A stretch of DNA of 64,000 nucleotides from Mucilaginibacter sp. UR6-11 (GTDB lineage Bacteria > Bacteroidota > Bacteroidia > Sphingobacteriales > Sphingobacteriaceae). The stretch covers positions 62,001-126,000 of the forward strand of contig NZ_JAJIWO010000010.1 of the NCBI RefSeq assembly GCF_020880695.1, in the 5' to 3' direction. Below, piece after piece: positions 53,860-63,121 of this stretch. Position 1 is the stretch's first letter. Every line of letters starts with the position of its first letter. The position numbers were made by a program, and so were the translations under genes. A model generated the notes under the pieces. The model saw nothing but the letters and a program-made list of their open reading frames with translations, ran no database searches and was not told the DNA's origin.

Positions 53860-55029
53860 TTAAACTTCGCTGGTTGCCAATAAGGTACCTACACCGTCAC
53901 CAATCAAAGATTGATATACCGATGGAGCGTAACCTATTTTGTCAGTATAGTAAGCGGCCAGCTCTTTGCTGAAACTGTCAAATTCATCCTTTTTAACAAG
54001 GGCTATGGCACAGCCGCCAAATCCTGCCCCTGTCATACGCGCTCCGGCTACGTTAGGGTTAGTTTTAGCATATTCCACAACAGCGTCCAGTTCTTTACCG
54101 CTAACCTCGTACAGGTCGCGTAATGAGTCGTGCGAGGCATACATCAGTTCGCCAAATCCGGCCAGGTTGTTTGCTGCCAGCGCACCGGCGGCAAGTTTAA
54201 CACGGTCATTCTCTTCCACAACATGCTGCGCGCGTTTGCGTATAGTATCGTCGGCTATTAAATTTTTATGTTGGTTAAACGTAGCGGTATCTATATCACA
54301 CAGGTAATTAATACTTAACGCTTTGTTTAGCTCTTTTAAAGCGGCCTGGCATTCTTCAACACGTTCATTGTATTTTGATTCAACCAGCTTGCGCGATTTA
54401 TTGGTGTTGATGATCGCCAGTACATAATTTCCTAAATTGCTGGGTACGATATCATATTTCAGGGTATCGCAGTTTAATACGATAGCTTTATCTTTTTCGC
54501 CAAAGGCAACGGCAAACTGATCCATGATCCCGCAATTCATGCCGATGAAATTATTTTCGACCGATTTGGCAATCTTTACCAGCTCCAGCTTGGTGTAGCC
54601 GGCGTCAAACAGATCGTTTAGTGCATAGGCCATAACCACCTCGATCGAGGCCGACGATGAAAGACCGGCGCCGATAGGAATATCGCCAAAAAAAAGCATA
54701 TCCAAACCGGTTATTTGATGGCCGTCTTTGGTGAAATGTTCAATAACACCCAGCGGGAAATTATACCAGCCGTCGCCATCTTTCTTATAGCCGGCCTGTA
54801 CCGCAACCTCTGGGTTCTCATCAAAATTTAAACTTCTGAAACGAAAAACATTATCCTCATTTGGGTTTATTAACAAATAAGTACCAAACGTAATAGCACA
54901 AGGCATAACAAGGCCGCCATTGTAATCAATATGTTCGCCGATAAGATTAACCCTGCCCGGCGAAAAGTAGGCGTGACGGGCTTCTTTACTATATATATCG
55001 TTAAATTTTTGTGTCAGCTGGTGTTTCAT
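53860..55029 (-). CDS. galK: Galactokinase
   Basis: GHMP-fold kinase phosphorylating galactose to galactose-1-phosphate, 389 residues. The start at 55029 (MKHQLTQKFNDIYSKEARHAYFSP in two parts) fits the family better than the 39-residue upstream extension, which is AT-rich and unlike GalK. Signature motifs: GRVNLIGEHIDYNGG, PIGAGLSSSASIEV and ARMTGAGFGGCAIAL; a catalytic Asp is in NCGIMDQFAVAFG. No galT or mutarotase gene is adjacent. Confidence 0.96.
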   Translation of the reverse strand: MKHQLTQKFNDIYSKEARHAYFSPGRVNLIGEHIDYNGGLVMPCAITFGTYLLINPNEDNVFRFRSLNFDENPEVAVQAGYKKDGDGWYNFPLGVIEHFTKDGHQITGLDMLFFGDIPIGAGLSSSASIEVVMAYALNDLFDAGYTKLELVKIAKSVENNFIGMNCGIMDQFAVAFGEKDKAIVLNCDTLKYDIVPSNLGNYVLAIINTNKSRKLVESKYNERVEECQAALKELNKALSINYLCDIDTATFNQHKNLIADDTIRKRAQHVVEENDRVKLAAGALAANNLAGFGELMYASHDSLRDLYEVSGKELDAVVEYAKTNPNVAGARMTGAGFGGCAIALVKKDEFDSFSKELAAYYTDKIGYAPSVYQSLIGDGVGTLLATSEV

Positions 55030-55164
55030 TTTCAGACTTTTTATTGATTTGGCAAATATTGTAAATATTACACTATTAGTCTTATTATTGGCATTAATAA
55101 TTGTTAAATAATTAAACAGAATATAAACCTGCTTGTTCAGCATATATCAATTAAACTTTAAATC

Positions 55165-55455
55165 ATGAATCAATACCTGGTAACCGCATACGACTATACT
55201 GATGAGGGCGCATTTGAAAAAAGAATGGGCGTAAGGCCGCACCATTTAGCCGGCGCAAAAGAACTAAAGGACAAGGGCAATTATATACTGGGCGGCGCTA
55301 TGCTTAATGAAGAAGGTAAAATGATAGGTTCAACCATGATCCTTCAGTTTGAAAACGAAGAGGAGCTGGAAGCCTGGAAACAAGGCGAACCCTACATCAC
55401 CCAAAAAATATGGGAATCGGTAGATATAAAACCCTTTAAGGTAGCTGTTGTATAA
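55165..55455 (+). CDS. YciI family protein
   Basis: A 96-residue ferredoxin-like dimeric alpha-beta barrel protein. The YciI pattern is present: YLVTAYDYTDEGAFEKR, RPHHLAGAKELKDKGNYILGG and EAWKQGEPYITQKIWESVDI, with His-Asp residues of the putative active site. Molecular function of the family is mostly unknown, some members being hydrolases of chlorinated lactones. Divergent from galK. Its stop is two bases from the next convergent gene. Confidence 0.92.
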   Translation: MNQYLVTAYDYTDEGAFEKRMGVRPHHLAGAKELKDKGNYILGGAMLNEEGKMIGSTMILQFENEEELEAWKQGEPYITQKIWESVDIKPFKVAVV

Positions 55456-55457
55456 AG

Positions 55458-56207
55458 CTATTTCTTAGCGACCGATCCTGTTGAAAGATTAAGCGAATAG
55501 GTATCCTTGCCCAAAATTAAAATAGCCTCGTTAAAACCGGTAAATGTTATTGTGCCCTCAAACAAAAACGCACCCTTTGACGAATTGCCGGTAATGGTAG
55601 CAGTTCCGCTGCCGCCGGTGATCATTGCGCTTGTGCTTGCGGTGGTTTTAGATATGGTTAAATTTTTAATAGCGATATCAATGGCGATGGTGCCTGCACG
55701 GGTGGTGTCTGATTTTAATTTAAAACTGCCAATGCTCTTGATGGTGCCGTTTATTACGTAAGCAGTAGCTGTCGTTGTTAAACCGGCAACCGTGGTATTG
55801 GCTGTTCCGTTTTGTTTTGCTGATAGCCTGGGTCCGTTATAATTGCCGCTAAAAGTTAAATTAGTGGTAATGTTATCCGGTTGTTTGTTACTGTTGCAGT
55901 TAAGTTTGCAGGTGATTTTATGCTTGAAATTATAGGTGGTAGCTGCGTTGGGCATACTTTGATGCGCGGCAGAGTCAACATGAACAACGCCGCAGCCGTT
56001 ACCAGCACTGAATAACGTTTGTGAGCTTGTTACGATATCGCCGGAGAAGGAAGCAAATCCATTTGAACCTGATGCCAGTGAACCCGCTATCATTGTAGCA
56101 GACTCTTCGTTGGTGATTGCCGAACTTTTTAGGGGGTCTTGCAGTTTTTGGCAGGCTGTAAAGCCAATCAATAAAACAGCAATTATGAATGTAAGGGGGT
56201 GCTTCAT
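55458..56207 (-). CDS. Predicted lipoprotein of unknown function
   Basis: A 249-residue lipoprotein with signal MKHPLTFIIAVLLIGFTACQ (lipobox GFTAC). The mature part is rich in Ser, Thr, Asn and Gly with beta-strand pattern (TTATAYVINGTIKS, GGSGTATITGNSSKG), like small Bacteroidota surface lipoproteins. Cysteines at VGNGCGVVHVD-like and ITCKLNCNSN could form disulfides. I do not recognise a family. Confidence 0.75.
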   Translation of the reverse strand: MKHPLTFIIAVLLIGFTACQKLQDPLKSSAITNEESATMIAGSLASGSNGFASFSGDIVTSSQTLFSAGNGCGVVHVDSAAHQSMPNAATTYNFKHKITCKLNCNSNKQPDNITTNLTFSGNYNGPRLSAKQNGTANTTVAGLTTTATAYVINGTIKSIGSFKLKSDTTRAGTIAIDIAIKNLTISKTTASTSAMITGGSGTATITGNSSKGAFLFEGTITFTGFNEAILILGKDTYSLNLSTGSVAKK

Positions 56208-56325
56208 AAAAACTTGTCTATTACTTCTAACAGTTAATTTCCTAAAAATAGGTATAATATTGTTTTATCACGGCAATGTCATGAAATATTTTTTTTCTTT
56301 AATTAGTATGAACGGTAGGCAGATA

Positions 56326-56362
56326 AAAAGAGGGGATACGCTATACAGCATAACCCCTTTTT
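56326..56362 (-). terminator. Probable terminator after the aldo/keto reductase gene
   Basis: AAAAAGAGGGGATACGCT faces AGCATAACCCCTTTTTT-like sequence with two mismatches; T tract lies at the proper end for the minus strand, 15 bases past the stop. Confidence 0.55.
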
Positions 56363-56377
56363 TAGTGTGATTTTTAA

Positions 56378-57241
56378 CTACGCCGGCGAAATGCTGTCCA
56401 GTTCACTGATATCGTCAGCGGTTAATTTGAGGCCGGTTGTCTTCATGTTTTCTTCCAGGTGCTTAACACTTGATGTTCCCGGTATCAGCAAAATATTATC
56501 AGCGTGGTTTAACAGCCAGCTCAATGCTACCTGGTGTACCGTAACGCTGTATTTATCGGCGATAGATTTCAACTTATCCTGTGCAGCCACATTGCCCGCA
56601 TTGAGTGGGAACCAGGGTATAAAAGCCATGTTTTGCTCTTTGCAGTAATTTAAAACGGTTTCCCATTTGCGGTTATCAACGCTGTACATGTTTTGTACAG
56701 ATACCACTTTAAAAAATTGTTCTGCATTTTTAATATCGGCAACACTAACTTCTGATAAACCAATGTGTTTGATCTTGCCCTGTTGTTGTGCCTCCTGTAA
56801 AAATTTAAAGGTTAACTCTGCAGGCACGTTAGGGTCAATGCGGTGCAGCTGATACAGTTCTATCTGCTCCAGTTTCAGGCGCTTTAAGCTGCCATCCAGT
56901 GCTTCTTTTAAATGATCGGGATGCGCGTTAACCGGCCACTGGTCGGGCCCGGTGCGGGTTAAACCACCTTTGGTGGCAATAACCAGGCCTGCAGGATAGG
57001 GGTGCAGCGCCTCTGCTATCAGCTCTTCCGATACATAGGGCCCGTAACTGTCGGCGGTGTCAATAAAGTTTACGCCAAGCTCAACGGCCCGCTTTAACAC
57101 ACGGATGGCTTCGTCTTTATCCCTGGGCGGGCCCCAGATACCCTGCCCGGTGATCCGCATTGCGCCATATCCCAACCGGTTTACGGTAAGATCGCCACCT
57201 ATGGTGAACGTCTTTTTATAAGAATTGATCAAATCAGTCAT
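56378..57241 (-). CDS. Aldo/keto reductase
   Basis: A 287-residue NADPH-dependent TIM-barrel oxidoreductase. Catalytic tetrad: Asp and Tyr in NFIDTADSYGPYVSE, Lys in LVIATKGG and His in IELYQLHRID. C-terminal cofactor residues are in LIPGTSSVKHLEENM. The closest type is the group annotated as oxidoreductase YdbC/pyridoxal-reductase-like, acting on small aldehydes. The substrate is unknown. It is monocistronic. Confidence 0.93.
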   Translation of the reverse strand: MTDLINSYKKTFTIGGDLTVNRLGYGAMRITGQGIWGPPRDKDEAIRVLKRAVELGVNFIDTADSYGPYVSEELIAEALHPYPAGLVIATKGGLTRTGPDQWPVNAHPDHLKEALDGSLKRLKLEQIELYQLHRIDPNVPAELTFKFLQEAQQQGKIKHIGLSEVSVADIKNAEQFFKVVSVQNMYSVDNRKWETVLNYCKEQNMAFIPWFPLNAGNVAAQDKLKSIADKYSVTVHQVALSWLLNHADNILLIPGTSSVKHLEENMKTTGLKLTADDISELDSISPA

Positions 57242-57343
57242 AATTGTTGATGTTTACGAGATAAAATAGGTAATTAAAACACCCGGTTTCGCCGGATTGT
57301 TCTTGATACTGCGCTATCAGTTTGTCATTTTTTTATAAAACAA

Positions 57344-57367
57344 AAGCCGGCTGTCGGGCCGGCTTTA
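57344..57367 (-). terminator. Terminator after the MG2/plug-like gene
   Basis: AAAGCCGGC and GCCGGCTTT (57344-57352 with 57359-57367) around a six-base loop, 22 bases after the stop on the minus strand. Confidence 0.8.
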
Positions 57368-57388
57368 AAGTATCAATGTACTGCAATG

Positions 57389-60145
57389 TTATTTTACCGT
57401 ATACCGGTATACTGTACGGCCTATATTGCCATAAGCATCAATTCCCTCAATTATAGCGCGGTAGGTGCCGGTACCATCAGCATTAAAAAAATCGAAAGAG
57501 GCTGTGCCGTTTTTATCGGTCATCACCTTGGGGTTCCAGTAAATGGTAGTTCTGAAATCGCCTCCCAATACACCTGTTTTGGTAGCATCATATTTTGGCG
57601 AATAAAATGCGCGGGCCATATTATAACCCTTGGGAGTGAAGTTTACGGCGCTGTATTGTGGCGTCAGCAGTTCATTCAGCAACTCTTTATTAAGTGGTTT
57701 TTTCTCTACTTTCTTACTGCTTATAACCAAAACGCCATTAGTGTTATCCATTTTATTTAATCCGCTTAACCCATCGTTGTTATAAACTTCAATCTGGTCA
57801 ATAGTCGAAGGGTCAACGCTTGCCATCCGGTCAAAATCAACTACAGATCCATCATAATAAATAGCCATTTCAACTTTTTTACCGGTGTTGTAATCCCTTG
57901 TGATATATAACTTATTATCATTATAGGTGACACCCGGAAGGATATACTTGATACAATCATAAACAGAAGGGCAGCCGGTAAGGCGGTTGCCGTCGACAAC
58001 GTGATCAGGAATGCCACCCAGGCCAACCAAAAACGGGAAATCCTGATGACTTGCTTTTTTGGGCCCGCGGGTTTGCGTAATCACAACCTCTTTAATTACG
58101 TGCGAGTTAAGCGATACCTTTTTGTCGTTTTGCAAATAAGGGTTTAACGCGGTATCAATATTAGCCACTTCATCGGGGGCGTTGATGTTAGGCACGGGTA
58201 ATTGCGGCGACACATTGTTCACCATGATCATCAAATTATTACCGTTGTAGTTACCCCGGGCATTAACAACTGCTTTTACAGAATCCGGGAAAAATAATTT
58301 GGGGATCTTAAACTCGCCTTCCTTGTTGGTATTAACGGTTGAAGAAACGCGCATGTTTTTGATGTAAAAATTCACTACCCCGTTTGGTACAGGCATACCG
58401 GATGCCGTCCGTAATGACCCCGAAACCTGGATGCCGTCCTCAGGCTCAAATTTTATTACCGGTTGTTTATTGGCTAAAATGTCTTTATAAATAACGCGCC
58501 GGTACCCCTGGGTAAGCATTAACAGGTCCAGATCGGCAGCGGTTTTGTCATTTACGCTGTTGAAATAGTAGTTTGGTTTTTCAATATATCCTTTTAACTC
58601 TGATGTAAGCAACAGGCTGGTGAGGATAGTGATTTCTGAATTTTCATTAAAGGGCACTTTGGTGTCATCTAAAACGGTGACAGATAAGCTGGCCAGGGCC
58701 GGTTGATTGTCGGCCGTTTTGGCCGTAACATTAAAGTTTACCTGGTCGCGCACACCATAGGTAGTTTTAGGCGTATTCAATCCAATTTTTAACTGGTCAT
58801 TGCGCCTTACAAAGACTATACGTTCGGCCAGTGCATCGCCGGTTGATGAAAAGATGGTAAACTTAACAATGCCCGAAGGAAACTTCGACTTGGGTATTGT
58901 GGCCGAGTAGCTTTTGGTTGTAAGCGCGGTTTGACCGGCATAACAAACAACCTGGCCCGACTGGCCTATTATCGCTATCGGTTTATTTTTATTGATTGCC
59001 AGGAACGCATCGCTCGCAGAAAACGTTATTGCTATTTTTTCAGGATCTGTATTATTTACAGACAGGGTCATTCCGTCGTCTTTAACCGCCGGCAAATCAT
59101 AGGTGGTTTGTGCGCCGTCGGCAAAAACTATAGCTGCTTTATAAGTTTTTCCGGTAGCCGGGGTTAATTCAAAAACGCCCATTCCTAAATGCTCGGTGGC
59201 AATGGTGGCAACTACGGCACCGCTGTTGTCGGTCACCGTTCCTTTTACTTCGGCACCCAGCCCGTCGGGCTTAACCGCCTTAAATGCCACCTTTGTTTTT
59301 ATACCATTTATCAACTCGCCGCCTTCAGGAAAAAACTGGACATCCAGCGGGGCCACAATGTTTTTTAAGCTGTATGAATTGGTGATGGTATTGTTGTTAA
59401 TATCAATACCGGCAACAAGCAGGGCACTGCTTAAAGTACTTATTTTACTGGTAGTGAAGCTAATGTTGATATTCCCTCTGCTGTCGGTGATACCTTTTCC
59501 CTTGCCCAGGGTTTCGTCATCGCTGTTTTGCGCGCGCCAGCTTACTTTCCGGCCGGCATAGTCGCGGCCGTCGGTAGTATAATAATGTATAATGGCGTCT
59601 ACTTTTGCGGTATTGTTTTTTAACTGGCCGGATAAGGATATGGTATTAAAAACATTTTTGTCTACGATGGTGCCTACAGGTATTGTTTTAAAGAAGAAGT
59701 AGGCCGGGTCAAAATTGCGCATCCAGTTGGTGTAGGCCTGCACATGATAATTGCCTTCCCGGTAGTTTTCTTTTAGTAATTTAATATCACCGTAAGCCAT
59801 CCCGTCTATTACGGGCAGCTTTAGCCGTTGTACTACCGAATCTTTACTGCTTAAAATATCTACATAAACAACCTTGCTCAAGGTAGAGGGCAGGTGTTTG
59901 TTCTTAGTCATATCATCATTGATGGTAACATCAGTGGTTAAATAGGCTTTAAACCAGATCGTGTCGCCAACTGCATAATAAGGTTTATCAAAATGCAGAT
60001 AAACTTTTTCAAGCGGGTATTCATTGTTGTATTTTACGGTTTTGGTAACGATGGTCTTTATACTTACCGTATCGTTTTGTGAATAGGCCGACAAGCAAAC
60101 CGCAAGCAGTGAAAATAGTATAGCAGTAAATTTCTTAAAATTCAT
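57389..60145 (-). CDS. Large secreted MG2-like / carboxypeptidase-regulatory / plug-like protein
   Basis: A 918-residue exported protein starting at ATG 60145 (MNFKKFTAILFSLLAVCLSA, signal peptide). The N-terminal region has alpha-2-macroglobulin MG2-like strands (PLEKVYLHFDKPYYAVGDTIWFKAYL). The middle has repeated Ig-like domains and a carboxypeptidase-regulatory-like domain near 600-690. Near 720-850 comes a TonB-receptor plug-like segment (CPSVYDCIKYILPGV, VDPSTIDQIEVYN, NGVLVISSKK), but no beta-barrel follows. This architecture is frequent in Bacteroidota, and its job is unknown. Monocistronic, with a terminator downstream. Confidence 0.85.
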   Translation of the reverse strand: MNFKKFTAILFSLLAVCLSAYSQNDTVSIKTIVTKTVKYNNEYPLEKVYLHFDKPYYAVGDTIWFKAYLTTDVTINDDMTKNKHLPSTLSKVVYVDILSSKDSVVQRLKLPVIDGMAYGDIKLLKENYREGNYHVQAYTNWMRNFDPAYFFFKTIPVGTIVDKNVFNTISLSGQLKNNTAKVDAIIHYYTTDGRDYAGRKVSWRAQNSDDETLGKGKGITDSRGNINISFTTSKISTLSSALLVAGIDINNNTITNSYSLKNIVAPLDVQFFPEGGELINGIKTKVAFKAVKPDGLGAEVKGTVTDNSGAVVATIATEHLGMGVFELTPATGKTYKAAIVFADGAQTTYDLPAVKDDGMTLSVNNTDPEKIAITFSASDAFLAINKNKPIAIIGQSGQVVCYAGQTALTTKSYSATIPKSKFPSGIVKFTIFSSTGDALAERIVFVRRNDQLKIGLNTPKTTYGVRDQVNFNVTAKTADNQPALASLSVTVLDDTKVPFNENSEITILTSLLLTSELKGYIEKPNYYFNSVNDKTAADLDLLMLTQGYRRVIYKDILANKQPVIKFEPEDGIQVSGSLRTASGMPVPNGVVNFYIKNMRVSSTVNTNKEGEFKIPKLFFPDSVKAVVNARGNYNGNNLMIMVNNVSPQLPVPNINAPDEVANIDTALNPYLQNDKKVSLNSHVIKEVVITQTRGPKKASHQDFPFLVGLGGIPDHVVDGNRLTGCPSVYDCIKYILPGVTYNDNKLYITRDYNTGKKVEMAIYYDGSVVDFDRMASVDPSTIDQIEVYNNDGLSGLNKMDNTNGVLVISSKKVEKKPLNKELLNELLTPQYSAVNFTPKGYNMARAFYSPKYDATKTGVLGGDFRTTIYWNPKVMTDKNGTASFDFFNADGTGTYRAIIEGIDAYGNIGRTVYRYTVK

Positions 60146-60316
60146 CGGTATGGTTAAAGGTGCTAAAAAGATGGCTAAATATATCCATTTATGCTGTAGT
60201 ATAACCAAGCATATTGTACTTTAACATTTTTTTACATTTTGTAGTATAACCGGTGTGCAATAATCTTCAACAAAGGCCGGTAAATACTGTTGCAATAATT
60301 AATAAGATGGCTTAAC

Positions 60317-60784
60317 ATGGGTATTGAAATTGAAAGAAAGTTTTTAGTAGATCACGATAAATGGCAGCTGTTACCAAAGCCGCAGGGCTGCATTATGCGA
60401 CAGGGTTATATTGTAAATGAGCCGGACCGTACCATTAGGTTGCGCCTGGCCGGCGATAAGGCTTACCTTACTTTTAAAAGCGGTACATCAGGCATAAGCC
60501 GCAGGGAGTATGAATATGAGATCCCGGTTAATGAAGCCGCCGAACTGTTTGAGCAATTTGTAAAAGCAGGCTTACAGAAAACAAGGTATTGTATTACTTA
60601 TATGGATAAGCTATGGGAGGTGGATGTTTTTGAAGGCGATAATTACGGCCTGATTATAGCCGAGATTGAACTGAAGCGTGAGGATGAGCCATTTGAGCTG
60701 CCGGAATGGGTAACTACCGAAGTAAGTGAGGACGCCCGGTATTATAATGCTAATTTATCATTAAAACCCTATAACACCTGGTAA
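60317..60784 (+). CDS. CYTH domain protein (triphosphate tunnel metalloenzyme)
   Basis: A 155-residue CYTH-fold enzyme. The signature EIERKFLV is at the N-terminus, followed by charged strands lining the tunnel (RTIRLRLAGDKAYLTFKSG, RREYEYEIPV, VDVFEGDNYGLIIAEIEL). Family members act as inorganic triphosphatases or adenylate cyclases. The short stand-alone bacterial type is usually a tripolyphosphatase (YgiF/NeuTTM-like). It is divergent from the MG2-like gene and followed by a bidirectional terminator. Confidence 0.93.
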   Translation: MGIEIERKFLVDHDKWQLLPKPQGCIMRQGYIVNEPDRTIRLRLAGDKAYLTFKSGTSGISRREYEYEIPVNEAAELFEQFVKAGLQKTRYCITYMDKLWEVDVFEGDNYGLIIAEIELKREDEPFELPEWVTTEVSEDARYYNANLSLKPYNTW

Positions 60785-60787
60785 AAC

Positions 60788-60820
60788 AAATAAGGCAGCG
60801 CTTGTAGCCCTGCCTTATTT
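60788..60820. terminator. Bidirectional terminator after the CYTH gene
   Basis: AAATAAGGCAG (60788-60798) pairs exactly with CTGCCTTATTT (60810-60820), 11-base loop, between convergent genes. Confidence 0.85.
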
Positions 60821-60850
60821 ATTTACAATGGCCGTAGCCGATAGTATTAT

Positions 60851-61066
60851 TTACCAGCCACTGCCTTTTTTTGCAGCGCCGCTTGCGATATGACCTTCAG
60901 CCGTAGCTTTGCTCATAATAGCAGCCATTTTGTTGCCTGCGCTGTCTTTACCTGTAGCAATGTACCTGCCCGATTTTACATCAATAGTAGGATCGATCAT
61001 TGGTACATTCTTGGTTTTTGTTTTTACTGAATAAGCGGTAATGCCGCCACTTGTAGGTGTTGCCAT
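60851..61066 (-). CDS. Small hypothetical protein
   Basis: A 71-residue soluble protein (MATPTSGGITAYSVKTKTKN start, ending KKGSGW), rich in Ala, Lys, Gly and Ser, with one predicted beta region (GRYIATGKDSAGNKMAAIM). It has no signal peptide. The convergent terminator and normal codon use support a real gene. Family unknown. Confidence 0.6.
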   Translation of the reverse strand: MATPTSGGITAYSVKTKTKNVPMIDPTIDVKSGRYIATGKDSAGNKMAAIMSKATAEGHIASGAAKKGSGW

Positions 61067-61354
61067 GATAAGTTTTTAATTGTTTAAAAAAGTTAACCTT
61101 TGTTAGGTGTGAATTGTTTTCACAAACATAGTTTATTGTTATTAAGTAGTATATAATTGTGAATATTTTTTATCCCTGAAAATGTGGATAAATGGCCGTT
61201 TTTAAGCTGTTTTGTTGAATTGTGGAAAACTTATTAGGTTTGAAGGTGAACGGACAGAGTTTTTAACACATCAAAAAATGCGTAAAACCCGGCAGAAAGA
61301 TAACCGCATTTTTTTAATTTAGTAACCAAAATAGATTACAACTTTAAACCGGAT

Positions 61355-61552
61355 ATGAAAAAAAGAGATTCCAGCATACTATACCTTCTGTTAGGTATAT
61401 ATGCGTTAATGATAAACTGGTATTATAACCACTCTATTATAATGCTTATACTATGCTATATATTCTGGCCGGTATACCTTATTTACGAATTGCTGACCGG
61501 AGGTTTATCGCATGGCATGTGGAAGCATATTCCCGAGAGCTATTTTAAATAA
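61355..61552 (+). CDS. Small membrane protein
   Basis: A 65-residue protein with a basic N-terminus (MKKRDSS) and two hydrophobic helices (ILYLLLGIYALMINWYY and SIIMLILCYIFWPVYLIYEL). No family recognised. It ends ten bases before the convergent YbjQ-like gene. Start choice is simple since only one ATG fits. Confidence 0.65.
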   Translation: MKKRDSSILYLLLGIYALMINWYYNHSIIMLILCYIFWPVYLIYELLTGGLSHGMWKHIPESYFK

Positions 61553-61561
61553 CGGCTATCG

Positions 61562-61891
61562 TCAAACCTTCTCCACTACCACCGCGGTGCCATAGGCCAG
61601 TACCTCGGTAATGCCCTGCATCACCTCGTTGGCATCATACCGCATGCTGATAATAGCATTAGCGCCTATCGCCTGCGCATGCTGTATCAATAACTGGTAG
61701 GCTTCCTCGCGTGCGTTTTCGCAAAGTTCTACATAAATAGAGAGCCGGCCGCCAAAAAGCGACTGTAAGCCGCCGGCGATATTGCCGCCAATGCTCCGGC
61801 TGCGTACGGTAATGCCGCGTACTATGCCCAAATGTTTAACTATGCGGTAACCTTCAAGGCTAGTGCTGGTGGTTATGAGTGAATGATCCAT
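61562..61891 (-). CDS. YbjQ family protein
   Basis: A 109-residue protein of the YbjQ/heavy-metal-binding-like family (PF01906). Key pattern: GYRIVKHLGIVRGITVRS, a Gly-rich loop GGNIAGGLQSLFGG, and QAIGANAIISMRYD, ending in EVLAYGTAVVVE. It forms pentamers in solved relatives. Its function is unknown despite old heavy-metal annotations. Confidence 0.92.
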   Translation of the reverse strand: MDHSLITTSTSLEGYRIVKHLGIVRGITVRSRSIGGNIAGGLQSLFGGRLSIYVELCENAREEAYQLLIQHAQAIGANAIISMRYDANEVMQGITEVLAYGTAVVVEKV

Positions 61892-61943
61892 ATTTGATAA
61901 GTTAAAGTTTACTTATCAAATATAATACATTCAATACAGTGTA

Positions 61944-62225
61944 TTACCTGTACTTACACAGGTAAGCGCTCTGGCCGGCAGTTTTAACTTTAAACGACGT
62001 GTTAGCCGGTACCTCAAAAGATTGACCGTTTGTAAAAGTTTTCCAATCCTGCGCGCCGGGCAGTAAAGCAACCAGTTCGCCTTCAATAACGGTCATGGTT
62101 TCATGGGTTGATGTGCCAAATTCATATTCACCGGTTTCAATAACGCCGATGGTTGATTTACCATCGGCAGTTGTATAGGCCAGTGATTTTACCGCGCCGT
62201 CAAAATATTCGTTTACGTTTATCAT
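61944..62225 (-). CDS. ppnP: Pyrimidine/purine nucleoside phosphorylase PpnP
   Basis: A 93-residue single-domain cupin (DUF1255) that phosphorolyses nucleosides such as uridine, cytidine and guanosine. Conserved parts: VNEYFDGAVKSLAY, IGVIETGEYEFGTSTHETMT, EGELVALLPG and GQSFEVPANTSFKVK. Length and sequence match the E. coli PpnP (YaiE) family. Confidence 0.95.
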   Translation of the reverse strand: MINVNEYFDGAVKSLAYTTADGKSTIGVIETGEYEFGTSTHETMTVIEGELVALLPGAQDWKTFTNGQSFEVPANTSFKVKTAGQSAYLCKYR

Positions 62226-62298
62226 TTTTTTTATTTGTGGCCGAAGATGAGAAAAAAATAAAAAATATCGAATAAAGATGCCGGATAAATAAGCCGCA

Positions 62299-63021
62299 TT
62301 ACTTTATCCCGCCAAAAGCTGCGAAATAAGAATTTTTATGCAGGATCTCCACATTCGTAAAACCCACCTTTTTTAACAGGTCCATCTGGTAGTTTACTGA
62401 TCGTGGGGTATCCTCATGGTCAACATAGTCCAGCACTTTTTGCCGGTATTCTGCACCGCCAAGCGTGTCCAGGTAATCGCTGTAGCGTTTTTGGAATAGC
62501 CGGTTCAATGGTTCCGAGTCATGCGCGATAAGATCTGAGATCCAGATGCTGCCACCCGGCTTTAAAGCTTTATAAAGTTTGCCGAAAACGTTTTCCCAAT
62601 CGGCATCGCCGCGCAGGTGGTGAAATGTTGCCGCCGCCAATACAATATCAAAATGTTCGTCGGGCAGGTTCAGGTTACGCATATCATCCTGTATAATGGT
62701 TACGTCGCCCCTGGTTTGTGCTGATACCCGCTGCTTCGCCCGTTCAAGCATGGGCAAGCTCAAATCATTTAAGGTACAGTTAAGGTCACTGATCTTGCTC
62801 AACATCTTTAAAGTATAGTTACCGGCACCGCAGCCAATGTCTAACAGGTTTTTAGCATCGGGATTAATGTATTTAGCCGCTTCGGTGCAAAGCTCCATAG
62901 TTAAAGGCGCATCAATGGTGGTTGCCTGCCCGGTATCAAGGTTTGAAAAACGGTCGACATCATTATCAAACCGGTTCCTGATCTCTTCGTTGGTTGCCTT
63001 ACCGGCATAATTTATATTCAT
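62299..63021 (-). CDS. Class I SAM-dependent methyltransferase
   Basis: A 240-residue soluble methyltransferase. The SAM motif I is NLLDIGCGAGNYTLKM, motif II DMRNLNLPDEHFDIVLAA and motif III LYKALKPGGSIWISDLI. The N-terminus (about 1-40) is a short helical cap. The substrate cannot be inferred from sequence. It is divergent from the LysR gene at the right edge, a common regulator-target arrangement. Confidence 0.9.
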   Translation of the reverse strand: MNINYAGKATNEEIRNRFDNDVDRFSNLDTGQATTIDAPLTMELCTEAAKYINPDAKNLLDIGCGAGNYTLKMLSKISDLNCTLNDLSLPMLERAKQRVSAQTRGDVTIIQDDMRNLNLPDEHFDIVLAAATFHHLRGDADWENVFGKLYKALKPGGSIWISDLIAHDSEPLNRLFQKRYSDYLDTLGGAEYRQKVLDYVDHEDTPRSVNYQMDLLKKVGFTNVEILHKNSYFAAFGGIK

Positions 63022-63077
63022 AATTGCTATTTAGTTGATGATTTGTCAAACCTATCTATTTTTACAATATTTGAAAA

Positions 63078-63103
63078 ATATCAATATTATCAATTATTGA
63101 TAT
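63078..63103. promoter_or_regulatory. Candidate LysR-type operator
   Basis: ATATCAAT (63078-63085) and ATTGATAT (63096-63103), perfect inverted arms with a ten-base spacer (T-N11-A type), centred between the divergent methyltransferase and LysR genes. Confidence 0.45.
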
Positions 63104-63121
63104 CTAATAGGTATCGTAAAA

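Noticed and set aside
55030-55143. 38-residue N-terminal extension of galactokinase
   Set aside because: AT-rich, hydrophobic and unlike GalK; the ATG at 55029 gives the family's normal start.
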